Under the pieces are notes generated by a model. It worked only from the letters and a program-made list of their open reading frames with translations. It did not search any database and was not told the DNA's origin. Positions 23,283-34,979 of a stretch of DNA of 64,000 bases are shown here, in pieces; position 1 is the first letter of the stretch; each line of letters starts with the position of its first letter. This DNA comes from Agrocybe praecox (lineage: Eukaryota > Basidiomycota > Agaricomycetes > Agaricales > Agrocybaceae), in assembly GCA_964017145.1 (NCBI GenBank), contig OZ024848.1, forward strand, positions 3,236,501-3,300,500, read 5' to 3'. The position numbers were made by a program, and so were the translations under genes.

Positions 23283-24598
23283 ATGCCTCCGGGCAATCGT
23301 CACTCGATATTGGCTCCTACATATGCAAGTACATTGTTCAAATGGTACGCATTCCTGCTATGATGTATTTATATCATCTTAGAACATATATTATTCACCC
23401 CTTTTGAGTAGGAAAGATGATTATGTGCCTTACGACTGGATGTTGTGCGCTATAAGCGTCGAACTTTTACAGGACTCTCAGTCAGGTGTGTGTCCTCTCC
23501 TAATCACTGTCTTCTAAAGCCCATTGGTTCAAATTAACTGTTTTATCGCAGACGAGCCTCAGTTTCCGTGCACCACCGTTCGCTCTTCCTTCACGGCCAT
23601 AGAGAGCGAGAGATTCCCAGCCATTCAGTGTCCAAATGGCACTGAAAACTCATACAATAACGCCTTTCTCCCTTCCCTCCTAATTACTATCAATTTTACG
23701 CAGATCAGTGCCGTGCATAATCATTTTTCCAATCGCCAAGTACCTGCCATAAATATTCTCCCTGGGATGGCAAACCAGTCCGAAGTTGGAGCAGAAAACG
23801 TCGTTTACAGAGCTAGTAGTATATCAGTCGTTCCTGGAATTAACCTCATCGCGACGCTGCGACCAGACGTCCGTCAGGTGTTCCGCCAACCTATGTTAGC
23901 TGCCCTTGGGATATTCCGGGTTAGATACTCGATTTGACATCCGATGTGATCAGCTAATATTATCAACCAACAATATACCTACGGTAGACTTCGAAGACTT
24001 TCTGGGTTCCACGTATAATGAGCATTTACCATGACCCGTCTACAACTGTTGTTCGTGGCGATAATATCTCAACTTTAATCCTCTTCGTACAGGAGGATTT
24101 TACTACCGCCCTACGGATCATATCAGATTACCGGAGTCGCTCGGCCATAGAGGGCTTCTCTGCAGTCGGAGGTCTGTGGACCGCACTTAGCGGTGTTTTA
24201 GCGGTCCTTTTTGGAGGCTCGTTACTCCATGTAATGTATGGTACGTCTGATTTTCATCAAACTGACTGACTGTTTGCTGTGACCTGTCCGATTCTAAACT
24301 TCGATCAACAGGTTCCAAAAACCTCTCACTTGGAGGGATGGCCCATACTTTTCAGCAAGGGAAAATGAAGGAAGAATGCCTTCGAACGTACCCTAAAATT
24401 ATCGAAGAGAACAATACCGATGAAAAGGGATTGCTTGCACTGATTCGCGATCACTATATCGACCTCAGCTTTTTGGAGGATCAGAAGGAACATTCTATAG
24501 CCGATTCCAAGGATGCTGACGACGCTGATCGGCACGTCCAAAGAAAATTGTACGATGAGGAGAAAAGGTTGAACGATGAATATGGAAGTGACGAATAG
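23283..24598 (+). CDS. Fungal membrane protein of unknown function
   Basis: Five exons (23283-23344, 23412-23485, 23552-23919, 23988-24240, 24312-24598) join in frame to 347 aa. A non-membrane first half with several N-x-S/T sites (NGTENS, INFTQ) is followed by GGLWTALSGVLAVLFGGSLL, a strong membrane segment, and a charged C-terminal tail (GLLALIRDHYIDLSF, then Asp/Glu/Lys-rich to the end). The WTxxxGxxAxLFGxSL helix followed by LSxxGxxHxFQ is a pattern I associate with an uncharacterised family common in Agaricomycetes. The start was chosen as the first ATG giving clean splicing; an upstream exon is possible. Confidence 0.7.
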
Positions 24599-24888
24599 AT
24601 TTCGCTTTGAGTTGTGTATCTTGTATTTTTTTCTCTGGGACTTAAGAGACTTAGATTGAGATCCCATTTTCTAATTAATATGCTATTGTATGTACGTTAC
24701 ATGTAACACTTTGTTTATTCATTTATCCAGTTCGTATTCGTAGCTTTTGATTTCTTCCTCGTCGTTGTCGATTATCATCACCGCCTCGACAGCTTTCCGC
24801 ATTTCGCATTGCTTTTCTCTTTTCTTTTTCGCCTGCGCGCCGTCACCCCACAAACATTAAACATCATATGCTCATCCTCTCATCCCCT

Positions 24889-26530
24889 CACCGCTCTTTC
24901 CCTCGCGTCCCTAATCTCCTCCGCATACAGTAGATCCACCTCGCGACCTTTGACTTCAGGTAATAGGAACGTGAAAGCTAGAAAAACATGAAGACAACGG
25001 CGCAAGTCAGTCAGTCATCTGCGCTGTGCGTGCGAAGGAAAAGAAGAGGGAAAGGAAAAACGTACCAGCACCGGCGATAGAGCATCCGAAGAAAACTTTA
25101 AAAAGGGAAAGAGGGAGGATCAGAGTCAGCGATATGCGTTCGATAAATGGAAAGAACAGGGGGGCGACAAGAAAAGGAAGATGGAACAATGAGCCAAGAT
25201 CGACGGAGAAGGAAACGACTGACTCCTCCTCCTCCATGAGGCGGCGCGACCGAACCCAACCAATATTAAATGAAAAAGTACAAATAATAATAATAAGAGA
25301 CCAAAGCCTAAAACACTCACTCCACAAACGAGCAGGCGTCCCAATCGTCTTGCTCAACGTATTGAACGCCAACGCTGAGGTGATCATACCGGATTTGCCT
25401 GCCGCGGCGGAGATACCGTGTGCGAAGGCTTTGAAGAGCATTGGGAAGACTTCTGCGGGGTAGCACTGGAGAATATTCGGTCGTCAGCTCTCTCGCGATG
25501 GGATGGGATGTGATAGGGGGTAGGGGATAGGGGATAGGGGGTAGGGGGTAGGGGTAGGGAGTGACTTACATATGTCGTTCTATGATATTAAACAAACAGG
25601 TCAGCCTGAGAAGCAAGGAATCGAAGAGAACGAACGAAACCGCAACGAAACCGCCAACAAAATACAAAACAAAAAAAACTCACGTATTCGCTCCAAAATC
25701 GAAGAAAAACTGCAAGAACGCAAAACACACTATGAACGCCGGCTTGCTCAGCTCGTGGAACCTCTTTGCGAGGAGGAATCCTTGGACTTTGCCGGTCGAG
25801 CAGCTCGATGGTTAGGACTGAAACGTTGTAACCTGTGAGGGAGGGAGGGAGGGTGCGAGGGAAGGGAGGGGGAAGGGTGGAGCGGTGAGGGTGAGGGCAG
25901 GTGAGGGGAGGGTGGATTGGTGGGGGTGATGTTAGTGAGGCGAGCGTGAGGGTGTCAAACACGAATCAGGGGCCAACGACCCAGTGGGGACTGTCAGACT
26001 CAAGATAGTAGCAAAGATGATGAGCATGAGCTCTTTTCCGTAAACCGCTTTTCAGCCTAGTGCGTCTGCTGCGTAGCCTGTTGTTGGAGGGATAACGATT
26101 ACGATTACGATTGGAAGAAAGACACGCATACGCACCAAACGCGAATTGACCAATGACTCTCCCGATGTTCGCTCCTGCTTTCATGAACCCCTCGAGGTTG
26201 GTTGTGAGGTGGTTCCCGCCGTAGAGACGGTATTGCAGCATCGTCGCTACCGGCTGTTGGGGAGAGGGGTGGTAAGCATGAGAGTTTTGGATGAGGATAA
26301 GGGAAAGGAGAAGGAGAAAGGCGAGTAACGCGAACGAGTGATGGGGGAAGGAGATCCCCGAAAAGAGCGTAGCACCGGAAAAGAAGAGAAGAAGAGAAGC
26401 TGGATATGATGCGATGCGATGCGATGAACCGTTTCGTCATCGCTGCACATTCGTCATTGACATCATCGGCATCGTATATGCCTGCGCGTACGGGGGAGCG
26501 AGCAGCGAAGAAAAAAGAAGAAAAACTCAC
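24889..26530 (-). pseudogene. Phosphate transporter (Pho84-like), pseudogene copy 2
   Basis: Read on the minus strand. Exon 2 ([20 protein letters not shown]) and exon 3 (to APDSCLI) are present. The end of exon 3 then joins directly (near 25960) to the intron before exon 7, so exons 4-6 are deleted. Exon 1 is absent; L-family sequence begins at about 26531. In exon 7 the [10 protein letters not shown] stretch has lost about 8 nt (near 25790) and the following LFLAILAG stretch is also partly deleted. Exons 8-11 are recognisable, including the 10-nt microexon. Confidence 0.82.
25513..25560 (+). repeat. TAGGGG-type G-rich tract
   Basis: At least six runs of four or five G separated by TA or ATA, inside an intron of transporter copy 2. 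Enough G-runs for a G-quadruplex; it also resembles degenerate telomere-type repeats. Confidence 0.8.
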
Positions 26531-27840
26531 ATTGCGAGGAGGAAGGCAGAGCGAGCGAGCGTTTCCTGCTGCTCGTTCTTTAGCTTCAGGATTTTGTCGG
26601 TGTGGGTGTGTTTTTCGGTGTGGGCGAGGAGGGAGCAGGAACAGCTACGACCGCGGACAGATCAAAGTCCAAGTCTACTGTGAGGCTGACTTGCATCGTT
26701 TTGTTCGTGATGACAATTTTTCCTGTTCCTTTCGTGTCGTTGATGGTTCTGGTTTTGATGTATTAGGAACTGTATTGAGAGCCGGAATCGGAATCGGAAT
26801 CGGAACTACTATGTGCATGCGCAGAGACAGAGGCCAAATTCAGAGTAAGCGTAGGGAGCGACTTTTGCGTGAGGTGATGCGAGTAGTAGGGATGGAGTCT
26901 GTGAGCTGATATCGTCGAAGATGATGCAGATGTGGGGTACGCTGACATTTCCAGGTGGCGGGTGCGATACTGCTGATGAATAGGGGGCTGCGTTGCTCTC
27001 CAGGAGGAAACTATACGCGGCTTTGCTGCGTGTGGTGTTCGTGCTCGTGCTCGGGTAATACGTAGGGTGGGGTAGGCTGTCAGCTATGTGGGTTGTATCG
27101 TGTCGGGCATGTTGTCTGCTCCAGCCTCGCTTCAATTCAATTCCTTTATGTGCAAGAAACCCAACGATGTCCAGGCGGGGAAGGGAAGGGTGGGTTGAGG
27201 TCAACAGAACCCGAAAGGTGCTTCAACTGGATAGAAAGAAAGAGAAAGACAATAAAATCAGATAACCCATATCGTCAAACTCGTATGGCAGAATACGTAC
27301 GCAGCACGACATGCATTTGAACCTGAACCTGCGCCTGCGCCCCTGAGAAAACAGCAGCAGTCCATGGCAATGGCGACGGAGGCAAGACGTGCTGAGCTGC
27401 AGACGGAGGCGTTGGCATCCTCTCCAGCGACTGCGCCATCCTATCCCTCTCCTGCGACTCCTCACGCCCATGCCCACCCACACGATTGCGATTCGTGAGG
27501 GGAATAGGGATAGAGATAAATCTTGTAGCGCTCAACCCGCCCACGCCCACGTTCCTGTTCTCATTCCATTGGACAGAGCCCGAATCCTTCCTCACGCGCC
27601 TCTGGGTCGATGCCGATAGGTCAGCATTGGTGGTGATACCAGCCTGAGCATGCGCGAGGAGTAGCCGTTTGTTCTTCGCGAGCAGGTGAGTGTGACTTGA
27701 GCGGAGGGGTGCGTGAGTTTGTGTGTTTGTGCTCGTGCTGGCGCTGGTTCGTGGGTTGGTGAATTTATACGATGAGTATGATTGATAGCCGAGGTTTCGT
27801 TCAGAAACGTGACACGTCTGGTGCGTGGAGTCACGGATTG
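26531..27840 (-). repeat. Family L repeat, inverted copy
   Basis: Minus-strand copy with the same landmarks: THPTYYPSTSTNTTRSKAAY, a VPHICIIFDDIS-like piece, SGSVQWNENRNVGVGGLS, AAQHVLPPSPLPW and THAPLRSSHTHL. It abuts transporter copy 2, also on the minus strand, keeping the L-then-transporter order seen at 6.8-8.2 kb. Confidence 0.55.
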
Positions 27841-28499
27841 TCACAAAGAACATTGAATACTGTTGACTCGGATGGTCGCCGAATTCGAGGAAATTCAACT
27901 TGGCTCGTACCAAAGATAAGACAGATGCACAGCTGTACTGGCACGGCGCGCAAGGACACGTCGGGGTGAAGATCCTCGCTAAACTCCCGTTTCCTCCTAG
28001 TCAAGGCGACTGTACAACCTTCAATGGGATGCCAATTTACTTCGCCATCTCGCCTCAATTTCAAACATTCCACTTGAATTCTCATGTACCGTTCCCGCGA
28101 GGGGTCTCTCGTATCGACATCACCTTGAGCACAATCAGGTTGTCTGAATGCACCGAGCCCCCAAGTACAGCTTTTTAAACGCACTGGCCAATACGCGGGC
28201 GCCGGTATAGCATGGACTCATGGGGCCGACATGCACAAACTTGATGACCTCTTTGGACATCAAATTTGAGGAACGTATGTGTCTCCTCCACCCCTTCGGA
28301 TGTGCTGTGCTTGTTTTAAGTTAATGAGCGCCCTGCGGAAATAATTGGCTATCAGAGCGGCTGGAAATGTTCATCGATCATTCACGACCTTGGGGATCTG
28401 GCCCTTCCTCAGTGAGATATATTGCTTGCGAATTAGGATGTGTATGTGTATGTGTGTGTGTGTTTCTATTCGCTCACTGAACAGGTATCAGAAGCTCCT
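27841..28499. other. Spacer with short open frames, unassigned
   Basis: Contains overlapping 90-117 codon frames on both strands (27831-28184) that I do not recognise, and a (GT)n run near 28440-28462. No supported gene. Confidence 0.5.
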
Positions 28500-29072
28500 G
28501 TGTCAGGTAGTATTCCTCAAGGTCCAGCTAAAGATCAAGCTTAGTCTGTTCATCGAGGCTTCGAGTTGTGGCCGGGCTCGATATGATAGCTCAGTATAGG
28601 TTAGGGATATCAGCAACTGCGGTAGAACATAACAATGTATACTAGTGAACCGCTCGGGACTTGAGTTGAGAAGTGATCTCAGATCAACGTGCGACTTAAT
28701 ATATCTTCTGATGTCTCTTAAGGATAACATGGTGCGGGAATTAATTATATGACATGGATGCCTAGAAGCTCCCGGGGAGGTCTTAATATTATGGGCCAAG
28801 ACCATCACGATATCAAAGCGTATGGCACCTGAAACAATTGGAAAGGACTAAAACTACGAGACTTATTCTCCGTTTCCGCGCTTGTCCTGATAGAACCGGT
28901 TGGATGGTCAATCTCTTCTGAGACTGGATCGTAACAATGTCACATGGCTCGCTCTCGTCGATGCGCAAAGTGTACCATGACAACTTGATTCACGCCCTCA
29001 GAATAGACGCTCGTAATAGTACTTAAAGACAGCGACTACTTCACTTTGTGTATCACCGACCTAGGTTCCATT

Positions 29073-30364
29073 ATGTCTTCCCAGGGCGATGTCATCTTCC
29101 CGATGTCATTTCAACAATCCGTTATTAGCGGTAACTTAAATTCATCGTTTTTGTTTCAATTTCTTGCGGGTAAGTCCCGCCTTTATGGAACGTAACGTGG
29201 CTGACCAACTATAAATAGGAACATATATTGGGTTTTATTTGATAACCTTTCGAATTTATTGTGGGGGAAGACTGCATGGGGAAGGCATGAAATACTAATC
29301 AATTTACAACTACAGCACGCCGGTCCCAGCCAGGTCAACAAGTGGTTACTGGTGCTCTTGCAGGACTGTTTGGTTGCACTATTGGAATCTTGATCACGAA
29401 CTGGATTTATACAGCTGTCTCATTCGCGGGAGGAGAGGCCAACACTAGATATGATATCATGTATTTGAGCGTGTTCAACCAGGCAGCTTCTCCTGCAGAA
29501 GGCATCACAATGACAATATTGTCAGGATTAGGTCAGGTTCTTGCGGATGGTTTACTGGTAAATTTTTCATGAGCTGTATTACTTCATCTTGCTGACAAAA
29601 ATCTTAGATCTGGCGTTCCTGGAATCTTTTTCGTGGCCAGAAAAACATCACATTTGCATTTCTGGGTATTTATATTGTTGAAATTGGTAATTCCAGTGTC
29701 ACTGTGGAATCCAAATTGTATATTGATATAATCTTACAGTGATTACAATTGCATCTGTTCTCATGATAGCTCTCTTTTTGTTTGGCCCACTGCACTATCA
29801 GAGAGATCAATTTGTGCAGCAGTACAACATCGTGTATGCAACTAGCCAGTGTGTGACAGCTGCAACAAGTATGATTGTCTCACTTGCAATTAGCATGAAA
29901 ATCTATTCCTCAACAAACATGAATCACGAGGCTCGAAGAAAATTCAGGAAAATTGTTGAAATAACAATAGAGTCCTCGGCCTTATACTCCTGCTCAACAT
30001 TGATGATGGCAATCGTCACGTTCGTCGGTAGTAGCTCAGCGATTTCGGCGTCTAAAGCATCTATCTTCAATGCAGAAGCATATATCGATGCAGTCATGCT
30101 TATCACAACCGTAAGTGGATATTGCAAAGGCTTTCTGATCATCCTGAATCAATTTTATAGGCATTTGCACCGACCCTCATGGTTGCCCGTCTCGAATTGA
30201 GAAAGAAGAACTCAACCGAGGAGTATTCAACAAATATGAGCTCAGAACCAAGTGATGTCGTCGTTAGTGCATTTGCAGCAGCTCCTCAAGATCACAATAG
30301 CTCTGAAATTCAAGAAGTACCCCTTGATGCCACAAACATGCGAAATCTTACCGAAAAAGTCTAG
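29073..30364 (+). CDS. 7T-family multi-pass membrane protein (unknown function)
   Basis: Six exons (29073-29169, 29219-29260, 29316-29557, 29608-29686, 29740-30110, 30161-30364) join in frame to 344 aa. About seven hydrophobic segments: QFLAGTYIGFYLITF (res. about 28-43), GALAGLFGCTIGILITNWIY, ILSGLGQVLADGLLIW, FLGIYIVEIVITIASVLMIA, CVTAATSMIVSLAI, IESSALYSCSTLMMAIVTFV and ITTAFAPTLMVARLEL, then a hydrophilic tail with HNSSEIQEVPLD. Overall this is the plan of the uncharacterised seven-helix proteins expanded in mushroom-forming fungi (xADGLLxWR and IESSALYS motifs); no substrate or ligand can be assigned. Four other copies lie in this window. Confidence 0.8.
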
Positions 30365-31597
30365 AGTATATACGGTACGAGATATATTTGCAGTCTTGAC
30401 CCCTTTTTCTCAAATTTGGTATTACCCATAGCTTCGTCTTTGCCTCGGCGTCGTCCACGGTCCTGACATTGCAATCAAACATTCATGCATATTTATTAAC
30501 ACCGATACCAACACCCCTTCATATATAATTTGCAAGACATCCTCGAATTTTGGTACTCTAATTTAATACCTGTTTCAGTCTTTAAATGTATCAATAGATT
30601 TTCCCACAACGCCTTCTAAATTCCGCGCCAACACGTCAAAGATAAACAAGCCAGTAATTGCGCTCTCCTCTTACTACAAGGAATTTGTTAGTGTTCCGAT
30701 TCCTAATTCAGATCCGCTTCTACTCGAAACATTTATCCAGCATGTACTATATGCAGTCCATTTTATGCTATATTATATTTACTCCCGGGATAAGGAGCGT
30801 ATGTATGTACAGAACTAGCAAGTGCATACATATGTACATACGTAGAGCTTGGGATAGATAGACATATAGATAGATAGATAGCCAGTATATAATCGTATAC
30901 TATCACTACTACCAGCCACTCCAAGCCCAGGGCGTCTAGTAACGAGCGAATTATGGATTGGTATAATACGTGGGTGGGTGGGTGTCATAAAATAAAACGC
31001 ATCGATAGTCGATTCCTGATCGTTAGAATGGTTTGTAGGTCGTACGAAGGGTCACATGCGTGTAAATGACCCGACCCAGCCCGTCCTACAGAACATCCAT
31101 GTTTTACTCACTCACTCATCACTTCTTCCCCAAATTCCCCCAATTGCCACGACTTCAACGTTTCAACTTCAACTTCATCTCCTTGAATCTCACTTTTCGC
31201 CTCTCGAGCTTCGACGTTCGGGGCCCGGCCGGATCGCAGAATTCCCAATGAAAGAAGGGATTCAAAATTCAACTTCAAACCAGTGCTCGTGCTCGTAAGT
31301 AAGTACACGAAAAGAAAAAAAAGCAAGTAAAAGAAAGAAAGAAAGAACTCCCATGTTCTAATTAGTATGCTATCGTATGGATGTTACATGTAACACTTTG
31401 TTTATTAATTTATCCAGTTGGTATTCGTAGCTTTTGATTTCTTCTTCGTCATCGTAAATTATCATCACCATCACCATCACCATTCTTCTCCTTCACCATC
31501 ACCGCCTGGACACCTTTCCACTTTCCGCATTTCTCATTGCGGTTCTCATTTTTTTCGCCTCCGCACCATCACCCCACAAACGTTAAGTGTCAAACAT
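30365..31597. other. Convergent spacer between 7T and transporter genes
   Basis: Mirrored by 60222-61469. Includes ATAGATAGATAGATAG near 30850-30880, a GGTGGGTGGGTG run near 30970, and a GAAAGAAAGAAAGAA tract near 31330. No gene seen. Confidence 0.6.
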
Positions 31598-34500
31598 CTA
31601 CACCCTCCTCCCTCCTCCCCTCGCCATTCTCTCCCTCACCTTCCTCGCCTCCCTAATATCCTCCGCATACAGCAGATCCGCATCCCGGCCTTTGACTTCA
31701 GGTAAGAGGAACGTGAAAGCTAGAAAAAAACCGCTCAAGTCAGTCAGTCAGTCAACTATGCATAAAGGAAGAAGGGAAGAAGAAAAGGAAATGGAGTACG
31801 TACCAGCACCGGCGATACAGCATCCGAAAAAAACTATCAAGAAAAGAGGAGAGTAGTCAGTGATGCGTTTTTCAAGGGATAGAATGGATGAATGAATGAA
31901 AATCGACGAATTCCTTGTTCGTCACCCTCAACAGAAAAATAACAACAACAACAAAAAAACTCACTTCACAAACAAGCAGGCGTCCCAATCTTCTTACTCA
32001 ACGTATTGAACGCCAACGCTGAGATGATCGCACCGACTTTGCCAGCCGCTGGGGAGATACCGTGTGCGAAGGCTTTGAAGCGCGTTGGGAAGACTTCTGC
32101 GGGGTAGCACTAGATAAAGCATTCGGGGTACATACGTCGTCAGCTCTCTCGCTCGATGGGATGGGATGGGGAGGGAGAGGGGAGACTTACATATATGTCG
32201 TTCTATGAAATAAACACAAATAGGTCAGCTATGGGAAACGGGAAAACGCCAACGCCAACGAATATAAAACAAACTCACGTATTCGCCCCAAAATTAAAGA
32301 AATACTGCAAGAACGCAAAACACACAATGAACGCCGACTTGCTCAGCTCGTGGAACCTGCCTGCGAGGATGGCCAAAAAGAGAGCAGCGAGGAGGAATCC
32401 TTGAACTTGGATCCATTTTCGGCCGAGAAGTTCGATCGTGAGGACTGAGACGTAGTTGCCTGTGAGGTGCGGCCGGGTGAGGGTAATATTAGTGAGACGA
32501 GCGTGAGGGTGATGAAATAAGACGAGAGTGGAAGGTGAGCGTGAAGATAAAAGAAGGAAGAAAGAGAGCACAAAACGCACCAGGCACGAATACCAAAGCG
32601 GTGATGATGATCCCTCCGGTTGAGACCTTGAACAGTCTCTCCCAAGGCGTACCGTTCGATCCGTCGTACCCGATTTGTTGAAGGACGACGTTTTGGTTCA
32701 GGTTGATGCCATAGGACCTATTTTTTTCATAGTTCGTTAGTGTTGGGGTTCGTGAAACTTGGAGAATAAGAATAAAAGACGGAGGCGTCCGAGGACAGAG
32801 ACAGCAAGAAAGCGAAAAAAAAAAAAACTCACGCAATATCCAACAAAAACCAACAAACACAAGTCCCCAAAAGCAGCTTCGCATGTCTCCATTCGGAGAA
32901 ATACCTCACAAACTCTCCGAAATGCGTTTGCTTCTTCGCTAGCACCTCGATTGGCTCGTCATCACCATCGGAAGACGCAGACGAAGAAGAGTTCACTGGC
33001 TTGGATTCTTCGATGTCGACGCCTGACTTGGAATCTTGCTTAAGGTCCGTGGGAGTAGAGGGCGTAGAGGGCGTAGAGGCCTTTTCCTCTCCCTCCTTCT
33101 GCATCCTCTTCAGCTTTTCGATCTCATCTTCCCCCTCCTCACGCGCAATCTTCTGCGAATCCTCAAACCTCGTCGATTCGGGGAGTGTTAACCGTCGATA
33201 GAGCATGCCAAACGCAGGGATGAGCGAGATGCCAATGATGATGCGCCATACTGCGTGGTGATACGCGTCGTCGTCAGTAAAGAACGAAAAAACCCTCCCC
33301 CCTAAAAAAAAAAGCAGAAACGCACCTCCATCAACCTTGCTCGTATCCCCCTCCCCTCCGTTCTTCTCCATAGCTCTTCTATAACAAAGCAACACGAAGA
33401 TCGTAGCGAGACTGCCCACGAGGGATCCCCAGGGTTGGAACATATGTACGCGAGCATGGTGCCTCGCTTGTGGATGTTGGCCCTGTTGGAGGTTATGGAT
33501 GCGGACATGGGGTACTCCCCACCGACGCCGATGCCGAGGAGGATGCGCATTATGCCTTAGGGAGTGAAGGTGAGTGGTTGGAGGAGGACGGTGGAGGAGG
33601 GGGTGAGGGAGAATGAAGGAAGGAACGCACCAAGGTAAATCAAACACGAATCAGGGGCCAACGACCCAGTGGGGACTGTCAAACTCAAGATGGTAGCAAA
33701 GATGATGAGCATGAGCTCTTTTCCGTACACCGCTTTTCGGCCTAGTGCGTCTGCTGCGTAGCCTGGTTTTGTGGTAATGGTCAGTCAGCGGAGGAAGGAA
33801 GGAAGCGAAACCCGTACGCACCAAACGCGAATTGACCAATGACACTCCCGATGTTTTCTCCTGCTTTCATGAACCCCTCGAGGTTGGTTCCCGGCGTAAA
33901 GTCGGTATTACAGCATCGTCGCTAAGGGCTGTGGGATGGGGGTGGTCAGCATGAGGATTTTGGATAACGGTGAAGTGTTTTTTGGAGGGAGGGAGGGACG
34001 GAGGAAGGAGAATACGAATGGGGAATGGGGAGGAGAGGAAAAGGGGAACATGGCGATAAGAAACTGAACGAGTGAGGAGATCCCCAGAGAAGGAGAGAAA
34101 AGAACCGGGGACGAGAAGAGAAGAAGTTCGATGTGATGAGATGCCAACACCTGCGTTTCGTCATCGTTATGCACGTTCGACATCGTCATAGACATATGCC
34201 AGCACGCATGCAAGAGACGATGGATGATGGGAAATAGGAAAGGGGGGAGAAAGTAAAAGAAAGTGACAGACAAAGCAGAACACAAAAAAGATGGAACGAA
34301 AAAAACCCACTCACATTGATAATAAACAAATCATACGCATCCAAAAAGAACCCAACACCCGCAATACCCAAAAGCTTCACCTCGGTCAGCGTGAGCACGA
34401 ACATGGGCTTCCCATCGTCTCGCTTGAACTCTTCGAGATCGCCTGCGGCCCTGCGGTACTTGGAGGATGCTATTGATCTGGAGGGGCGGATGGGGTTCGT

Positions 34501-34600
34501 GGTGATAGGGACGGTGTTGGTGGTAATCGAAGGTGGAGAGGGTGAGGAGGGTTTAAATTGAGCTCGTGCGATTCGTCCATTGCTGGTCCCTGGTGATGTA
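31598..34600 (-). pseudogene. Phosphate transporter (Pho84-like), near full-length pseudogene copy 3
   Basis: Covers all 11 exons of the intact gene on the minus strand. Lesions: the first ATG (34600) frame is shifted by extra bases in the Ser/Pro head, so it runs to an early stop (an internal Met before [10 protein letters not shown] could act as a start); exon 2 has CAA-to-TAA at 33908-33910 in ATMLQYRL, followed by a short deletion in GGNHLPTNL; the 10-nt microexon has gained a TA (32191-32196), changing the frame. The core [16 protein letters not shown] (GD changed to GE) and the downstream exons are otherwise well kept. Recent pseudogene; alternative use of part of it cannot be excluded. 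Confidence 0.85.
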
Positions 34601-34979
34601 GTTTTTTTGTGTCTGTCTGTCTGTCTGAGGTGAGTCAGCCCAGACTGTGGTACGAGTAGGATGGGGGGAGCGACGGATAGTACGAGCGCGGAAAAGGGAG
34701 AATCGCCGCCGCCATCAAAAAGGGCAGAGGGATGAAACGCACCTAGTAGACGCTAGTCCAGAAAGAAAGGGAATATATAATACCAGCCGTGTGCCACTAA
34801 TAATGGCCTCATAAATTTTATCACCCAGATCCACGGTTTACCAGGCCGGTATGTCCTCTGCCGGTAAAGATGTGTCGACGTTTACTGGCGCGCCGTGGCA
34901 GTACCGCCGTGCATCTGTCTTATAAAGTTGATGTGAGCCGATTTGAATTTGGTGAACGTCGACAGTGTTCAAACGTTCG

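Larger units (their letters stand above)
28500..34850 (+). repeat. Large inverted duplication, arm A
   Basis: Inverted relative to 57000-63776. Matching landmarks in both arms: 7T 5' region, 7T gene, 3' spacer with GTTACATGTAACACTTTG and the ACATGGGAG block, transporter gene, and the transporter 5' leader with GACAGACAGACA. In this arm the transporter is broken; in the other it is intact. Confidence 0.8.

Noticed and set aside
25026..25463. 145-codon plus-strand frame opposite the transporter copy
   Set aside because: It is antisense to recognisable transporter exons on the minus strand.
27831..28184. 117-codon minus and 92-codon plus frames
   Set aside because: Overlap each other, have no recognisable motif and no splice context; not supported as genes.
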